DNA from: Demequina rhizosphaerae
GTDB lineage: Bacteria; Actinomycetota; Actinomycetes; Actinomycetales; Demequinaceae
Assembly: GCF_000971255.1 (NCBI RefSeq)
Contig: NZ_BBMC01000002.1
Span: forward strand, 186,001-250,000
Length of the DNA: 64,000 nt
Direction of reading: 5' to 3'
Shown here one piece after another: positions 9,073 to 18,940 of the stretch. The position numbers and the translations under genes were made by a program. The notes beneath the pieces were generated by a model. The model saw only the letters and a program-made list of their open reading frames with translations, made no database searches and had not been told where the DNA came from. Every line of letters begins with the position of its first letter. Positions within the stretch are counted from its first letter, which is position 1.

Positions 9073-9507
9073 TCAGTCCAGGCCCTTCTTGAGGAAGCGG
9101 GCGGTCGGCTCGTAGCCGAGGCCCTTGTAGAAGTCGACCGCGCGCGAGGTCGCGACGCAGATGTGGGCGGCGCCCCAGCCCGACGCGATGTGCTCGGCCT
9201 CCGCCATGAGCGCGGCGCCGATCCCCTCGGCGCGGCGGTCGGGGATCACGTAGAGCTCCTCGACGACCGCGACGACTCCGCCGGCGAAGAGCGTGGGCAG
9301 CCGGTGGACGGCGACGTAGCCGACCGGCTCGCCGTCGTGCTCGGCGACGAGCACCCCTACGCCGAACTGGCCGACGAGCGCCGCGAGCGCGCCCGCGACG
9401 CCGTCGGGCTCGGGCGGGGCCGACAGCGCGAGGTCCGCCGCGAAGCCCGCGAGGACGGCGGCGTCCCTGAAGGTCGCCGCCCGGATGCTGAGAGCCGCAT
9501 CGGCCAT
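9073..9507 (-). CDS. GNAT-family N-acetyltransferase
   Basis: A 144-residue single-domain acetyl-CoA-dependent acyltransferase. The acetyl-CoA loop is DRRAEGIGAALMAEAE (motif A, R/QxxGxG/A), preceded by the beta-4 strand VEELYVIP and followed by ATSRAVDFYKGLGYEPT (motif B). Acceptor substrate is unknown. TAGCGT is six bases before the ATG. It is divergent from pepN. Confidence 0.9.
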   Translation of the reverse strand: MADAALSIRAATFRDAAVLAGFAADLALSAPPEPDGVAGALAALVGQFGVGVLVAEHDGEPVGYVAVHRLPTLFAGGVVAVVEELYVIPDRRAEGIGAALMAEAEHIASGWGAAHICVATSRAVDFYKGLGYEPTARFLKKGLD

Positions 9508-9513
9508 GCTCCG

Positions 9514-9519
9514 ACGCTA
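9514..9519 (-). promoter_or_regulatory. leaderless promoter -10 of GNAT gene
   Basis: TAGCGT on the minus strand, six bases before the ATG. The same hexamer sits at the same distance before three other genes in the window. Confidence 0.55.
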
Positions 9520-9590
9520 ACCGACACGCGCACCGTGCACCGGATGCGCCACCGCACGCGCACGTGACATCGTCATGACACAATCGCGCC

Positions 9591-12191
9591 ATGCCAGGTA
9601 CCAACCTCACGCGCGCCGAGGCCGAGGCCCGCGCCGCAATCGTCGCGGTCGACAGCTACACCGTCGACCTCGACCTGACCACGTCGGACACCACCTTCCG
9701 TTCGACCTCCACCGTGCGTTTCACCGCCACCCCGGGTGAGAGCACCTTCATCGACCTGATCGCCCCGGCGGTCGCGAGCATCACCCTCAACGGCGAGGAG
9801 CTCGACCCTGCGACCCACTTCGCGGACTCGCGGATCTCGCTGCCCTCGCTGGCGGCCGAGAACGAGCTCACCGTGGTCGCCGACTGCGCGTACATGAACA
9901 CCGGCGAAGGCCTGCACCGCTTCGTCGACCCCGAGGACGGCGAGGTGTACCTGTACTCGCAGTTCGAGGTCGCCGACACGCGCCGTGTCTACGCGGTCTT
10001 CGAGCAGCCCGACCTCAAGGCGTCGTTCACCTTCGCGGTGACCGCGCCCGAGCACTGGCACGTGCTGTCGAACTCGCCGTCGACCAAGGAGGCGGCCGAG
10101 GGCTCGATCGAGATCGCCGGCACCGCGCGCGGCGTCGCGCGCTGGAGCTTCTCCCCCACGACGCGGATCCCCTGCTACGTCACCGCGATCGTCGCCGGCC
10201 CGTACCACGAGGTGCCGGGCACCGTGGAGTCGCGCAAGGGCACGCTGAGCGCGAACGTGTACTGCCGCAAGGGCCTCGCGCCGTACCTCGACGCGGACGT
10301 CATCCTCGACGACACCCAGAAGGGCTTCGCGTTCTACGAGGAGAAGTTCGAGACGGACTACCCGTTCGAGAAGTACGACCAGATCTTCGTCCCCGAGTTC
10401 AACGCGGGCGCGATGGAGAACGCGGGCTGCGTGACGTTCCTCGAGGACTACGTCTTCCGCTCCAAGACCGCGCAGGCGCGCGTCGAGCGCCGCACCGTCA
10501 CGGTGCTGCACGAGCTCGCGCACATGTGGTTCGGCGACCTCGTCACCATGCGGTGGTGGAACGACCTGTGGCTCAACGAGTCGTTCGCGGAGTTCGCGTC
10601 GACGCTCGCCACGGCGGAGGTCACCAAGTACTCGAACGCGTGGGTGACCTTCAACGCGCTCGAGAAGTCGTGGGCGTACCGCCAGGACCAGCTGCCGTCG
10701 ACGCACCCGATCATGGCCGACATCAAGGACCTCGAGGACGTCGAGGTGAACTTCGACGGCATCACCTACGCCAAGGGCGCGTCCGTGCTGCGCCAGCTGG
10801 TCGCGTGGGTGGGCCAGGACGAGTTCTTCACCGGCGTCGCCGAGTACATGCGCAAGCACCACCATGCCAACGCGACGCTGAACGACCTCCTCGTCGAGCT
10901 CGAGAAGGCGTCCGGCCGCGACCTCGCCGGCTGGTCCGACGTGTGGCTGCAGAAGGCCGGCGTCACCACGCTGCGCCCCGTGGTCGAGACGGACGATGCG
11001 GGGGTCATCACCTCGTTCGCCGTCCGCCAGGAGGTCCCGGCCGAGTGGCCGACCCAGCGCCCGCATCGTCTCGCGATCGGCGGCTACGACGTCGTGGTCA
11101 ACGAGGTCGGCGACGAGGTCCTCGAGCGCGTCCTTCACGTCGAGACCGACATCGACGGCGAGCTCTCGCACATCGACGAGCTCGTCGGCAAGCAGCGTCC
11201 CGCGCTCATCCTCGTCAACGACGGCGACCTCGCGTATGCGAAGGTGCGCCTCGACGAGGCCTCGCTCGAGGCCGCGGTCGAGCACGTGTCCAAGTTCACC
11301 GACCCGCTGGCACGCTCCATGGTGCTCGCGGCGGCGTGGGACATGACGCGCGACTCGGAGATGCCGGCGCGCCAGTACGTCGACCTCGTGCTCAAGAACA
11401 TCGGCGACGAGTCCGAGTCGACCACCGTGCTGGTGCTGCTGCGCCAGCTCGCGACGACGATCTCGCTGTACGTGCACCCGTCGCACACCGACGCGGTGCA
11501 GGCCGCGACCGCGCGCGAGATCTGGCGGCTCATGGTGGCCGCCGAGCCTGGCTCGGACAGCCAGCTCCAGTTCGTCAAGGCCTTCGCGTCGCTCGCGTGC
11601 GTCGACTCGATGTTCGACACGGTGCAGGCGCTCATCGACGGCAAGATCCAGATCGACGGCCTCACCATCGACACGGACCTGGCCTGGGACCTCCTCATCG
11701 CGCTGGTGTCCGGCGGCCGCGCGGGCGAGGTCGCGATCGAGCTCCAGCTGACGAAGGACGCGACCGCGTCGGGCGAGCGCCGTGCCGCGCACGCCCGCGC
11801 CGCGATCGCGACGCCCGAGGCCAAGCGGACGGCCTTCGACGCGCTCATCAACGCGGAGAAGGACCTGCCCAACGCGCTCCAGTACGAGACCATCGCGGGC
11901 TTCAACCACGTCCACGACCTCGACCTGCTGGTGCCGTTCGTCGACGAGTACTTCGGCGCGCTGCGCCGCATCTACTCGACCAAGACGAACGAGATCGCCG
12001 CGAACCTCATCGAGGGCCTGTACCCGGTCGAGCTCGCGGGCCGCGTCCCCGACCTGCAGGACAAGGCCTTCGCGTGGCTCGAGGCGAACCCGGACGCGCA
12101 CGACGCGCTCAAGCGCCTGGTGAGCGAGGGCAAGGACGGCGTGCGCCGGGCGCTCAAGGCGCAGGCGGCGGACCTGGCCTACGAGGGCTGA
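9591..12191 (+). CDS. pepN: aminopeptidase N, first of two tandem copies
   Basis: An 866-residue M1 zinc metallopeptidase that removes N-terminal residues from peptides in the cytoplasm. The GAMEN exopeptidase motif is at 273-277 and the zinc site is HELAH (H307, E308, H311) with third ligand E330 in NESFAEF. The C-terminal ERAP1-like helical domain fills the rest. Length fits actinobacterial PepN (about 850). There is no signal peptide. CACAAT lies six bases before the ATG. The following gene is a clear paralogue that starts with nearly the same residues (MPGTNLT versus MPGLNLT). Confidence 0.95.
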   Translation: MPGTNLTRAEAEARAAIVAVDSYTVDLDLTTSDTTFRSTSTVRFTATPGESTFIDLIAPAVASITLNGEELDPATHFADSRISLPSLAAENELTVVADCAYMNTGEGLHRFVDPEDGEVYLYSQFEVADTRRVYAVFEQPDLKASFTFAVTAPEHWHVLSNSPSTKEAAEGSIEIAGTARGVARWSFSPTTRIPCYVTAIVAGPYHEVPGTVESRKGTLSANVYCRKGLAPYLDADVILDDTQKGFAFYEEKFETDYPFEKYDQIFVPEFNAGAMENAGCVTFLEDYVFRSKTAQARVERRTVTVLHELAHMWFGDLVTMRWWNDLWLNESFAEFASTLATAEVTKYSNAWVTFNALEKSWAYRQDQLPSTHPIMADIKDLEDVEVNFDGITYAKGASVLRQLVAWVGQDEFFTGVAEYMRKHHHANATLNDLLVELEKASGRDLAGWSDVWLQKAGVTTLRPVVETDDAGVITSFAVRQEVPAEWPTQRPHRLAIGGYDVVVNEVGDEVLERVLHVETDIDGELSHIDELVGKQRPALILVNDGDLAYAKVRLDEASLEAAVEHVSKFTDPLARSMVLAAAWDMTRDSEMPARQYVDLVLKNIGDESESTTVLVLLRQLATTISLYVHPSHTDAVQAATAREIWRLMVAAEPGSDSQLQFVKAFASLACVDSMFDTVQALIDGKIQIDGLTIDTDLAWDLLIALVSGGRAGEVAIELQLTKDATASGERRAAHARAAIATPEAKRTAFDALINAEKDLPNALQYETIAGFNHVHDLDLLVPFVDEYFGALRRIYSTKTNEIAANLIEGLYPVELAGRVPDLQDKAFAWLEANPDAHDALKRLVSEGKDGVRRALKAQAADLAYEG

Positions 12192-12250
12192 CCGCCTCAC
12201 CTTCGCCCACCCCTCCCACCCCTTCGGCCCCTCCCGCCCCTTCGGGTGGA

Positions 12251-12267
12251 ATGGGTAGATGACGGTC
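12251..12267 (-). repeat. dispersed GACC-N5-TCTACCCAT-type repeat
   Basis: Minus strand reads GACCGTCATCTACCCAT; related to the copies at 12386, 12427, 24246, 24287 and 24914. Confidence 0.55.
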
Positions 12268-12330
12268 GATTCTCGGAGGTTCCTGCGCCTCAGGGGTGGA
12301 CCAGTGTCGGTGTGAGACCGGCATGACGAC

Positions 12331-12364
12331 GACGGCCGTCGCGGAGCGATCCGCGGCGGCCGTC
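12331..12364 (+). terminator. long hairpin after pepN copy 1
   Basis: Arms 12331-12345 and 12350-12364 pair over 15 positions with one non-Watson-Crick position (G·U-like in RNA) and a 4-base loop. No U-tract follows. Confidence 0.6.
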
Positions 12365-12385
12365 GTCGCATGTCCCCCGCGGGAC

Positions 12386-12443
12386 GACAACCATCCACCC
12401 ATGGCGCGCGGGGATCCCGCCAGGGCGACCACCGTCTACCCAT
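12386..12443 (+). repeat. two copies of the TCTACCCAT-type repeat
   Basis: GACAACCATCCACCCAT (12386-12402) and GACCACCGTCTACCCAT (12427-12443). The second, with one more base (C before GAC), is identical to 24286-24303. Confidence 0.6.
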
Positions 12444-12538
12444 GCGCGGGGCCGGCCGGCGCTCGGCTCCCCGCCGCGAGGAGAGGGCCGGGACCCCTGC
12501 GGTGGGTACATAAGGGCATCCCCTGCCAGACTTGACCC

Positions 12539-15133
12539 ATGCCAGGTCTGAACCTCACCAAGCAGGAGGCCGCCGAGCGCTTCGCGATCGTGCAGCGTGC
12601 CCGCTACTCCGTCTCGCTCGACTTCACCCCCGCGGGCGACACCTTCCGCTCCGACACCACGATCGAGTTCGCCGCCACCCCGGGCGCGACCACGTTCATC
12701 GAGGCGGTCGCCCCGCGCGTCGACCTCATCGAGCTCAACGGCGAGGCGCTCGACCCGGCGCTGCACCGCGACGGCCGCATCGAGCTCGCGGACCTGGCCG
12801 AGCACAACACGGTCCGCATCGCGGGCGACTTCGGCTACCGCAACGACGGCCAGGGCATCCACCGCTTCGTCGACCCGGCCGACGGCGAGGTCTACCTCTA
12901 CAGCCAGTTCGCCGCGAACGACACCCGCGCGGCCTTCGCGTGCTTCGACCAGCCCGACATCAAGGGCGAGTTCGCCTTCTCCGTCGTCGTGCCCGACCAC
13001 TGGATGGTCATCTCCAACTCGCCCACCCCCGAGCCGGCCTACGAGGACGGCGTCACCACCGTCGGGGGCGCCGAGCACGGGCTCGCCCGCTGGACCTTCG
13101 GCCCCACGGTGCCGATCCCCTCGTACGTCGCGGCGATCGTCGCGGGCCCGTACGCGTACCACGAGGGCGTGCTCCACAGCGCGAAGGGCGACATCCCGGC
13201 CCGCATCTACGGCCGCCCGTCGCTCGAGCAGCACTTCGACGGCGACCGGGTCCTCGAGGACACCCAGGCCGGCCTCGAGCTGTACGAGCGCGTGTTCCGC
13301 ACCGAGTACCCGTACGAGAAGTACGACCAGGTCTACGTGCCGCAGTACAACCTGGGCGCGATGGAGAACGTCGGCTGCGTCACGATCTCCGAGGACCGCC
13401 TGCTGTTCCGCGGCCGCCCCACCGCCGCCGAGCTCGAGTTCCGCACCGTCGTGGTGCTGCACGAGCTCGCGCACATGTGGTTCGGCAACCTCGTCACCAT
13501 GAAGTGGTGGGACGACCTGTGGCTCAACGAGTCGTTCGCCGAGTTCGTCGGCACGTGGGCCGCGGCCGAGGTCTCCGAGTGGAAGGACGCGTGGGTGACC
13601 TTCGCGGCCAACCGCAAGTCCGTCGCCTACGTCCAGGACCAGCTGCCGACCACGCACGCGATCGTCACCGAGGTGCCGGACACCGAGGCCACCGTCTCGG
13701 CCTTCGACATGATCACGTACGCCAAGGGCGCGTCCGCGCTGCGCCAGCTCGCGCAGTACGTCGGCGAGGACGCGTTCTTCGGCGGCGTCGCCACGTACCT
13801 GCAGCGCTACCACCACGGCAACGCGACCCTGGCGGAGTTCCTCGCCGAGGTCGAGGAGGCCGCCGGCCGCCCGCTCGACGAGTGGGCGCGCGTCTGGCTC
13901 GAGACCCCCGGCGTCACCACGCTGCGCGCGGTGCTCGCGACGGACGACGCCGGCACGCTCACCCGCCTCGCGGTCGACGAGGACGTCCCGGCGGAGCACC
14001 CGGTGCCCCGCCCGCACGGCGTCGAGATCGCCGGCTATCGGCTCCGCGACGGCAGGCTCGACCGCGACTGGGCCGTGACGGCCACGGTGGGCGGCGACCT
14101 CGTCGAGGTCCCCGAGGCGGTCGGCCACCCGCGCCCGGACCTGCTGCTCGTCAACGACCGCGACCTCACGTACGCCAAGCTCCACCTCGACGACGTGTCG
14201 CTCGCGACCCTCGAGGCGCACATCGACGCGATCGCGGACCCCATGGTGCAGGCGACCGTGCTCGACGCGCTGTGGCACATGACGCGCGACGGGTCGCTGC
14301 CCGCGCAGCGCTACATCGACGCGGTGCTCACGCTGCTGCCGCACGTGGGCAACTCCGCGACCGCCGAGTCGCATGTGGCCCTCATGGTGGTGGCGCTGCG
14401 CCGCTACCTCGCGCCCGAGCTCGTCGCCGAGGTCACCGAGGCCGCCGCCGAGCGGCTGTGGACCGCGCTCGCGGCCGCCGAGCACGGCTCGGACATCCAG
14501 CTCCAGCTGCTCAAGGGCTACGCGCAGCTCGCGTCGACCACGGAGCAGGCGCTGCGCCTGCGCGCGCTCGTCGAGGACGCCGCGGAGATCCCCGGCGTCG
14601 AGATCGACTCCGACCTCACGTGGGACCTGCTCGGCGGGCTCGCGGCCGCCGGCGGCATCGACCTCGAGGAGGTCGACCACTACGCATCGCTCGACGTCTC
14701 GGCGGCGGGCCAGCGCCGCGCCGCCGGCGTGCGCGCCTCGGTCGCGACCGTCGAGGCGAAGCAGGCGGCGTGGGACGCCCTGGTGCGTCCCGCGGACGGC
14801 CCGGCGATCAACGCGGTCCAGTTCGAGCTGGCCGCCGGCCTCGCGCGCGCCGTCGACCCCGCGCTGCTCGCGCCGCTCCTCGACGACCTGCTGGGCTCGC
14901 TGCGCACCTACTACGACGCGAACGCCGGCTTCGTGGGCGCGCGGGTCGCGCGCGCCGCGCTGCCGGTCCAGCTCGTGGGCCGCGTCGACGGCCTCGCCGA
15001 CCGTCTCGAGCACTGGCTCGCGGACCACGGCGACGCCCCGAGCGTGCTGCGCAAGACCGTGGTCGAGGCGCTCGACCACGTGCGCCGCGCGCAGGTCGCG
15101 CAGACCGTGTCCCGGATGGCGATCCCCGCCTGA
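12539..15133 (+). CDS. pepN: aminopeptidase N, second tandem copy
   Basis: An 864-residue M1 aminopeptidase, paralogue of the preceding gene with the same layout: GAMEN (E276), HELAH (H308, E309, H312) and third zinc ligand E331. All catalytic residues are present, so both copies should be active; differences in the S1 pocket could give different specificity (GAMENV here, GAMENA in copy 1). CAGACT six bases before the ATG suggests its own leaderless promoter. It ends at a motif hairpin shared with convergent malQ. Confidence 0.95.
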   Translation: MPGLNLTKQEAAERFAIVQRARYSVSLDFTPAGDTFRSDTTIEFAATPGATTFIEAVAPRVDLIELNGEALDPALHRDGRIELADLAEHNTVRIAGDFGYRNDGQGIHRFVDPADGEVYLYSQFAANDTRAAFACFDQPDIKGEFAFSVVVPDHWMVISNSPTPEPAYEDGVTTVGGAEHGLARWTFGPTVPIPSYVAAIVAGPYAYHEGVLHSAKGDIPARIYGRPSLEQHFDGDRVLEDTQAGLELYERVFRTEYPYEKYDQVYVPQYNLGAMENVGCVTISEDRLLFRGRPTAAELEFRTVVVLHELAHMWFGNLVTMKWWDDLWLNESFAEFVGTWAAAEVSEWKDAWVTFAANRKSVAYVQDQLPTTHAIVTEVPDTEATVSAFDMITYAKGASALRQLAQYVGEDAFFGGVATYLQRYHHGNATLAEFLAEVEEAAGRPLDEWARVWLETPGVTTLRAVLATDDAGTLTRLAVDEDVPAEHPVPRPHGVEIAGYRLRDGRLDRDWAVTATVGGDLVEVPEAVGHPRPDLLLVNDRDLTYAKLHLDDVSLATLEAHIDAIADPMVQATVLDALWHMTRDGSLPAQRYIDAVLTLLPHVGNSATAESHVALMVVALRRYLAPELVAEVTEAAAERLWTALAAAEHGSDIQLQLLKGYAQLASTTEQALRLRALVEDAAEIPGVEIDSDLTWDLLGGLAAAGGIDLEEVDHYASLDVSAAGQRRAAGVRASVATVEAKQAAWDALVRPADGPAINAVQFELAAGLARAVDPALLAPLLDDLLGSLRTYYDANAGFVGARVARAALPVQLVGRVDGLADRLEHWLADHGDAPSVLRKTVVEALDHVRRAQVAQTVSRMAIPA

Positions 15134-15140
15134 GGTGCGC

Positions 15141-15172
15141 CGGGACGATGCGGCGCTCGCCGCATCGTCCCG
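15141..15172. terminator. perfect hairpin from two inverted GCATCGTCC motifs
   Basis: Arms 15141-15154 and 15159-15172 are perfect 14-bp complements with loop GCTC, lying between the convergent pepN and malQ genes. It could stop transcription from both sides. The stem is built from one GGACGATGC and one GCATCGTCC copy. Confidence 0.75.
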
Positions 15173-15205
15173 CGCCACCCGGGGCGTCCGGCGCGTGGGG
15201 AGGTT

Positions 15206-17350
15206 CTATCCGCGCGCGTGCTTGATCGCGCGGAAGAGCCGCCGCACGCGCGGGTGCTCGAACAGGTCGTCGAGCAGGACCGGGACGCCGTTGCCGTCGG
15301 TGACGGGGACGCACCAGTTGGGGTACTCGGTGTCCGTGCCGGGCATGTTCTGCGCGCGGCGCTCGCCGACCGCGTCGGTGACGGCGACGCCGGTGAGCAG
15401 CGCGGGGCTCTCGAGGACCCAGCGGTGCAGGCCCGCGATGAGGTCCTCCTCGTTGTAGTCCCCGAGGATCCAGCCGCGCTCGAGCATGATGTCGATGAAG
15501 GCCTGCCGCTCGCGCTCGGCCTCCGCCTGCGCGTCCTCGATGCTGCCGCCGCCGAGCATGCCGAGCTCCGCGCGCAGGCGCACGTGCTCGCCGGCCAGGT
15601 ACGCGCCGGTGGGCGGGAGGTCGTGCGTGGTGACGGCCGCGAGGGTGTCCGCGCGGTAGTGCTCGGGCAGGCGCGGCGCGCCATCGTCGTGACGCTCGAA
15701 CCACGTGATGGACGTGCCGAGGATGCCGCGCTCGTGCAGGTACTCGCGCACCCACGGCTCGACGGTACCGAGGTCCTCGCCGATGACGATCGCCCCGGCG
15801 CGCTCCGCCTCGAGCGCGATGATGCCGATGAGCGCCTCGTGGTCGACGTACACGTAGACGCCGTCGACGGGGATGTGGCCCTCGGGCACCCACCACTGCC
15901 GGAACATGCCGAGCACGTGGTCGATGCGCAGCGCGCCCGCGTTGCGGATCGCGGCGCGGACCATGTCGCGGAACGGCAGGTACGCGGCGGCCTCGAGCGC
16001 GCGCGGCTGCCACGGAGGGATCGACCAGTTCTGGCCGAGCGCGTTGTAGAAGTCCGGCGGCGCGCCCATGCTCTGGCCCTGCGCGAGCACGCGCTGGTAC
16101 GACCACGCGTCCGCGCCCTCGGGGTGGACTCCCACCGCGAGGTCGATCATCACGCCGATGCTCATGCCGGCGCGCGTCGCGGTCGCCTGCGCGTTCGCGA
16201 GCTGCTCCTCGCAGATCCACTGCAGCCACGCGTAGTACAGGACGCGGTCCGCGTGCTCGTCGCGCCAGCGCGCGACCGCGGGCGAGGCGGGCGAGTCGAA
16301 CTCGTCGGGCCACGGCAGCCCCTTGTGGGCCTCGGCGATCGCGCACCACGTGGCGAAGTCCTCGAGCGCCGCGCCCTCACGCAGGCAGAACGCCTCGAAC
16401 AGCGCCTCGCGGCCGGCGGAGCGCGGCGCGAGGAACACCTCCTCGAGCGCGGCCGACTTGAGGCGCCAGATCGCGTTGCGGTCGAGCAGCTCGTCGGTGT
16501 CGTTGGTGCGCTGCGGGCGCTCCGCCTCCCACGCGAGAAGCGCCCGCTGCTGCGACGGCAGGTACGCGACCTCGGGGATGTCCTCGACGCGGATGTACAG
16601 CGGCGACATGTAGCGCTTGGACGTGGGCAGGTACGGCGAGTTCGCGATCGGCGCCACCGGCTCGGTCGCGTGGAGCGGGTTGATGAGCACGAAGTCCGCG
16701 TCGCCGCGCGACTTGCCCAGGGCGCAGAGGTCCGCGAGGTCGGCGAGGTCGCCGATGCCCCACGAGCGCTTCGAGCGCAGCGAGTACAGCTGGACCGTCA
16801 GACCCCAGGGACGATGCGCGCGCACGTCGTCGCGCATCGTCACCCGCGCGGGGGTGACGACGACGTAGCCGCGGCCGCGGCGTCCCTTGGTCTCCGCCTC
16901 GACGACGTGCCAGCCGAGCGGCAGGTCGCCGGGGATCTCGAAGGTCGCGCGCCCGAGCGTCTGCACGCCCACCTTGCGCGGCGGCACCCAGCGGTCGAGC
17001 TGCGCGAGGTCGCGCGACTCGCCCGACTCGAGGCGCACGCTCGCGGCGGCGGGGTCGCCGTCGACGACGTGGACGGGGATCTCCCGCACCTCGCCGGCGC
17101 GCACCACCGTGATGGGGGGCACGAGCCTGGACCATTCCTGGTCCTCGAGGTCCTCGAGCGCGCGTTCGCACGCGCGGTCCGACGAGGCGTCGAGCCCCAT
17201 CGAGGTGAGGGCGGCACGGATCGCCGCGGCGGAGCACTGGACCTGGGTTCCGTCGATCGCGTAGTACTCGACGGAGACGCCGCATGCGCGCGCGAGCGCG
17301 ACGAGCGGCTCCGACGGGGCCTCACGCTCGACCTCGGGCGCATCGATCAC
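15206..17350 (-). CDS. malQ: 4-alpha-glucanotransferase (amylomaltase)
   Basis: A 714-residue GH77 enzyme that transfers glucan chains between maltodextrins. The actinobacterial N-terminal extension (about 1-170) precedes the catalytic barrel: [13 protein letters not shown] and [34 protein letters not shown] with nucleophile D477, [14 protein letters not shown] with the acid/base glutamate, and [12 protein letters not shown] with the stabilising aspartate. GTG 17350 is used; CAGGAT lies six bases upstream. It should work with the alpha-glucosidase at the window start. A GGACGATGC copy (16809-16817) is read here in a third frame as part of AHRPW. Confidence 0.95.
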   Translation of the reverse strand: MIDAPEVEREAPSEPLVALARACGVSVEYYAIDGTQVQCSAAAIRAALTSMGLDASSDRACERALEDLEDQEWSRLVPPITVVRAGEVREIPVHVVDGDPAAASVRLESGESRDLAQLDRWVPPRKVGVQTLGRATFEIPGDLPLGWHVVEAETKGRRGRGYVVVTPARVTMRDDVRAHRPWGLTVQLYSLRSKRSWGIGDLADLADLCALGKSRGDADFVLINPLHATEPVAPIANSPYLPTSKRYMSPLYIRVEDIPEVAYLPSQQRALLAWEAERPQRTNDTDELLDRNAIWRLKSAALEEVFLAPRSAGREALFEAFCLREGAALEDFATWCAIAEAHKGLPWPDEFDSPASPAVARWRDEHADRVLYYAWLQWICEEQLANAQATATRAGMSIGVMIDLAVGVHPEGADAWSYQRVLAQGQSMGAPPDFYNALGQNWSIPPWQPRALEAAAYLPFRDMVRAAIRNAGALRIDHVLGMFRQWWVPEGHIPVDGVYVYVDHEALIGIIALEAERAGAIVIGEDLGTVEPWVREYLHERGILGTSITWFERHDDGAPRLPEHYRADTLAAVTTHDLPPTGAYLAGEHVRLRAELGMLGGGSIEDAQAEAERERQAFIDIMLERGWILGDYNEEDLIAGLHRWVLESPALLTGVAVTDAVGERRAQNMPGTDTEYPNWCVPVTDGNGVPVLLDDLFEHPRVRRLFRAIKHARG

Positions 17351-17402
17351 GTGTCAATCCTGCCAGATGCGAGGGTGTATAGGGGAGGCGGCGCGCGCTC
17401 GC

Positions 17403-17408
17403 TACTCT
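17403..17408 (+). promoter_or_regulatory. leaderless promoter -10 of mscS operon
   Basis: TACTCT, six bases before the GTG at 17415. Confidence 0.55.
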
Positions 17409-17414
17409 GTTGGG

Positions 17415-18506
17415 GTGCTGATCCTTCCCGCCGAGTCGTCCCCCTCCCCCTCCCCCACGCTCGAAGGCCCCGCCAGCGACGTGCAGAACCTGTGGGAGGA
17501 CCTCACCAGCGACACCTCGGGCCAGTTCATCGGGCTCGGTATCGCGATCCTGCTGCTCGTCATCGTGTGGTTCGTGGGCCGCGCGGTGATCCGCGGCATC
17601 GTCGTGGGCATCGAGAAGGGCACCCCGCTCGACGGCCGCGCCCGCCGCGCGATGCGCAAGGCGAAGATCAAGGTCGCCGAGCCCGACACCATGGAGCTGC
17701 GCCTCGAGGGCGAGCGGCGCCGCCAGCGCGCCAACACCATCGGCAGGGTCCTCAACTCGACCCTCGCGGTCGTGCTCGTCACCGTCGGCGTCACCACCGT
17801 GCTGTCGATGGTCGGCGTGCCCGTGGGCCCGCTCATGGCCTCCGCCGGTGTCGTCGGCGTCGCGCTCGGCTTCGGCGCGCAGTCGCTGGTCAAGGACGTC
17901 CTCAGCGGCGTGTTCATGCTGCTCGAGGACCAGTACGGCGTGGGCGACGTGGTGAACCTGGGCGAGGCCACCGGCTCCGTCGAGGAGGTCGGGCTGCGGT
18001 GCACGCGGCTGCGGTCGCTCGACGGCACCGTCTGGTACGTGCCCAACGGCGAGATCACGCGCGTGGGCAACATGACCCGCATGTGGTCGCGCGCGCTCGT
18101 CGAGGTGCGCTTCGCGTACGACACCGACATCGAGGCCGCCCGCGAGGCGATGATCGACGCGGTCAAGGCGGCCCAGGCCGGCCACGAGAAGGTCGCCTCG
18201 TCGATCCTGGGCGAGCCCGAGGTCGCCGGCATCGAGTCGCTCGAGTACAACGCGGTGATGCTGCGCCTGCTCGTCCAGACCAACCCGGCGACCCAGTGGG
18301 ACGTCCAGCGCGAGGTGCGCCACGAGATGCGGCGCATCTTCGCCGAGCGCGGCATCGAGCTCGCGGTGCCCGGCGAGGCCATGGTGGTCGACTCGCAGGG
18401 CCCCAAGCGCCTGCTCCACGACTCCGCCCGCCCGAAGAGCGACGAGCAGCCCGTCGACCAGGACGGCCGCCGCCTCCCGCCGCCCAACGACGCGGACGAC
18501 GAGTGA
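17415..18506 (+). CDS. mscS: MscS-family mechanosensitive channel
   Basis: A 363-residue small-conductance mechanosensitive channel that releases solutes on osmotic downshock. There is a membrane helix at about 35-55, two more from about 110, and the pore helix/beta domain [20 protein letters not shown] leading into [19 protein letters not shown] and [14 protein letters not shown]. The start is GTG 17415 because of the -10 six bases upstream; an ATG at 17367 would extend it by 16 residues through the promoter. It overlaps the globin gene by 4 bases (GTGA), so translation is coupled. Confidence 0.92.
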   Translation: MLILPAESSPSPSPTLEGPASDVQNLWEDLTSDTSGQFIGLGIAILLLVIVWFVGRAVIRGIVVGIEKGTPLDGRARRAMRKAKIKVAEPDTMELRLEGERRRQRANTIGRVLNSTLAVVLVTVGVTTVLSMVGVPVGPLMASAGVVGVALGFGAQSLVKDVLSGVFMLLEDQYGVGDVVNLGEATGSVEEVGLRCTRLRSLDGTVWYVPNGEITRVGNMTRMWSRALVEVRFAYDTDIEAAREAMIDAVKAAQAGHEKVASSILGEPEVAGIESLEYNAVMLRLLVQTNPATQWDVQREVRHEMRRIFAERGIELAVPGEAMVVDSQGPKRLLHDSARPKSDEQPVDQDGRRLPPPNDADDE

Positions 18507-18940
18507 GCACGCCGGGCATGAGCGTGGGCGCCGGGCCCGCGCAGGAGCAGGGCCGGTCGTTCTTCGAGGAGGTCGGGGGCCACGCGACGTTCGACGCGAT
18601 CGTGCGCGCCTTCTACGAGGGCGTCGCCGCCGACCCCGTCCTGCGTCCCATGTACCCCGAGGACGACATGGAGGGCGCGGTCGCGCGGCTCACGCTGTTC
18701 CTCGAGCAGTACTGGGGCGGCCCCACCACCTATTCGGAGACCCGCGGCCATCCGCGCCTGCGCATGCGGCACATGCCGTTCAAGGTCAACCCGGACGCGC
18801 GCGACCGCTGGATCGCGCACATGCGGGAGGCGGTGGCGCGCCAGAACCTCGCGCCGCTGCACGCCGTCACCCTGATGGACTACCTCGAGCGCGCCGCGCA
18901 CTCGATGGTCAACACGTTCGAGCCGACCGAGGAGAGCTGA
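18503..18940 (+). CDS. glbO: group II truncated hemoglobin
   Basis: A 145-residue heme protein of the trHbO class that binds O2 or reacts with NO and peroxide. Markers: [17 protein letters not shown] with a B10-region tyrosine, [28 protein letters not shown], proximal histidine in RMRHMPF, and the G8 tryptophan in DRWIAHM. The GTG start overlaps the mscS stop as GTGA; the ATG at 18518 is an alternative. It overlaps the following thioesterase by one base, so the three genes form one operon. Confidence 0.93.
   Translation: MSTPGMSVGAGPAQEQGRSFFEEVGGHATFDAIVRAFYEGVAADPVLRPMYPEDDMEGAVARLTLFLEQYWGGPTTYSETRGHPRLRMRHMPFKVNPDARDRWIAHMREAVARQNLAPLHAVTLMDYLERAAHSMVNTFEPTEES

Larger units (their letters stand above)
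12192..12538. other. intergenic region between the two pepN genes
   Basis: No gene is seen in these 347 bp. They hold a pyrimidine-rich stretch (12196-12243), a reverse-strand copy of the TCTACCCAT repeat (12251-12267), a long hairpin (12331-12364) and two forward copies of the repeat (12386-12402, 12427-12443). CAGACT six bases before the pepN copy 2 ATG is a possible -10. Confidence 0.6.

Noticed and set aside
15218..18940. Very long plus-strand frame (over 1200 codons) across malQ, mscS and globin
   Set aside because: It is antisense to malQ for most of its length, rich in Arg/Asp/Val as expected from a shadow of GC-rich codons. Only its last 145 codons (the globin) are real.
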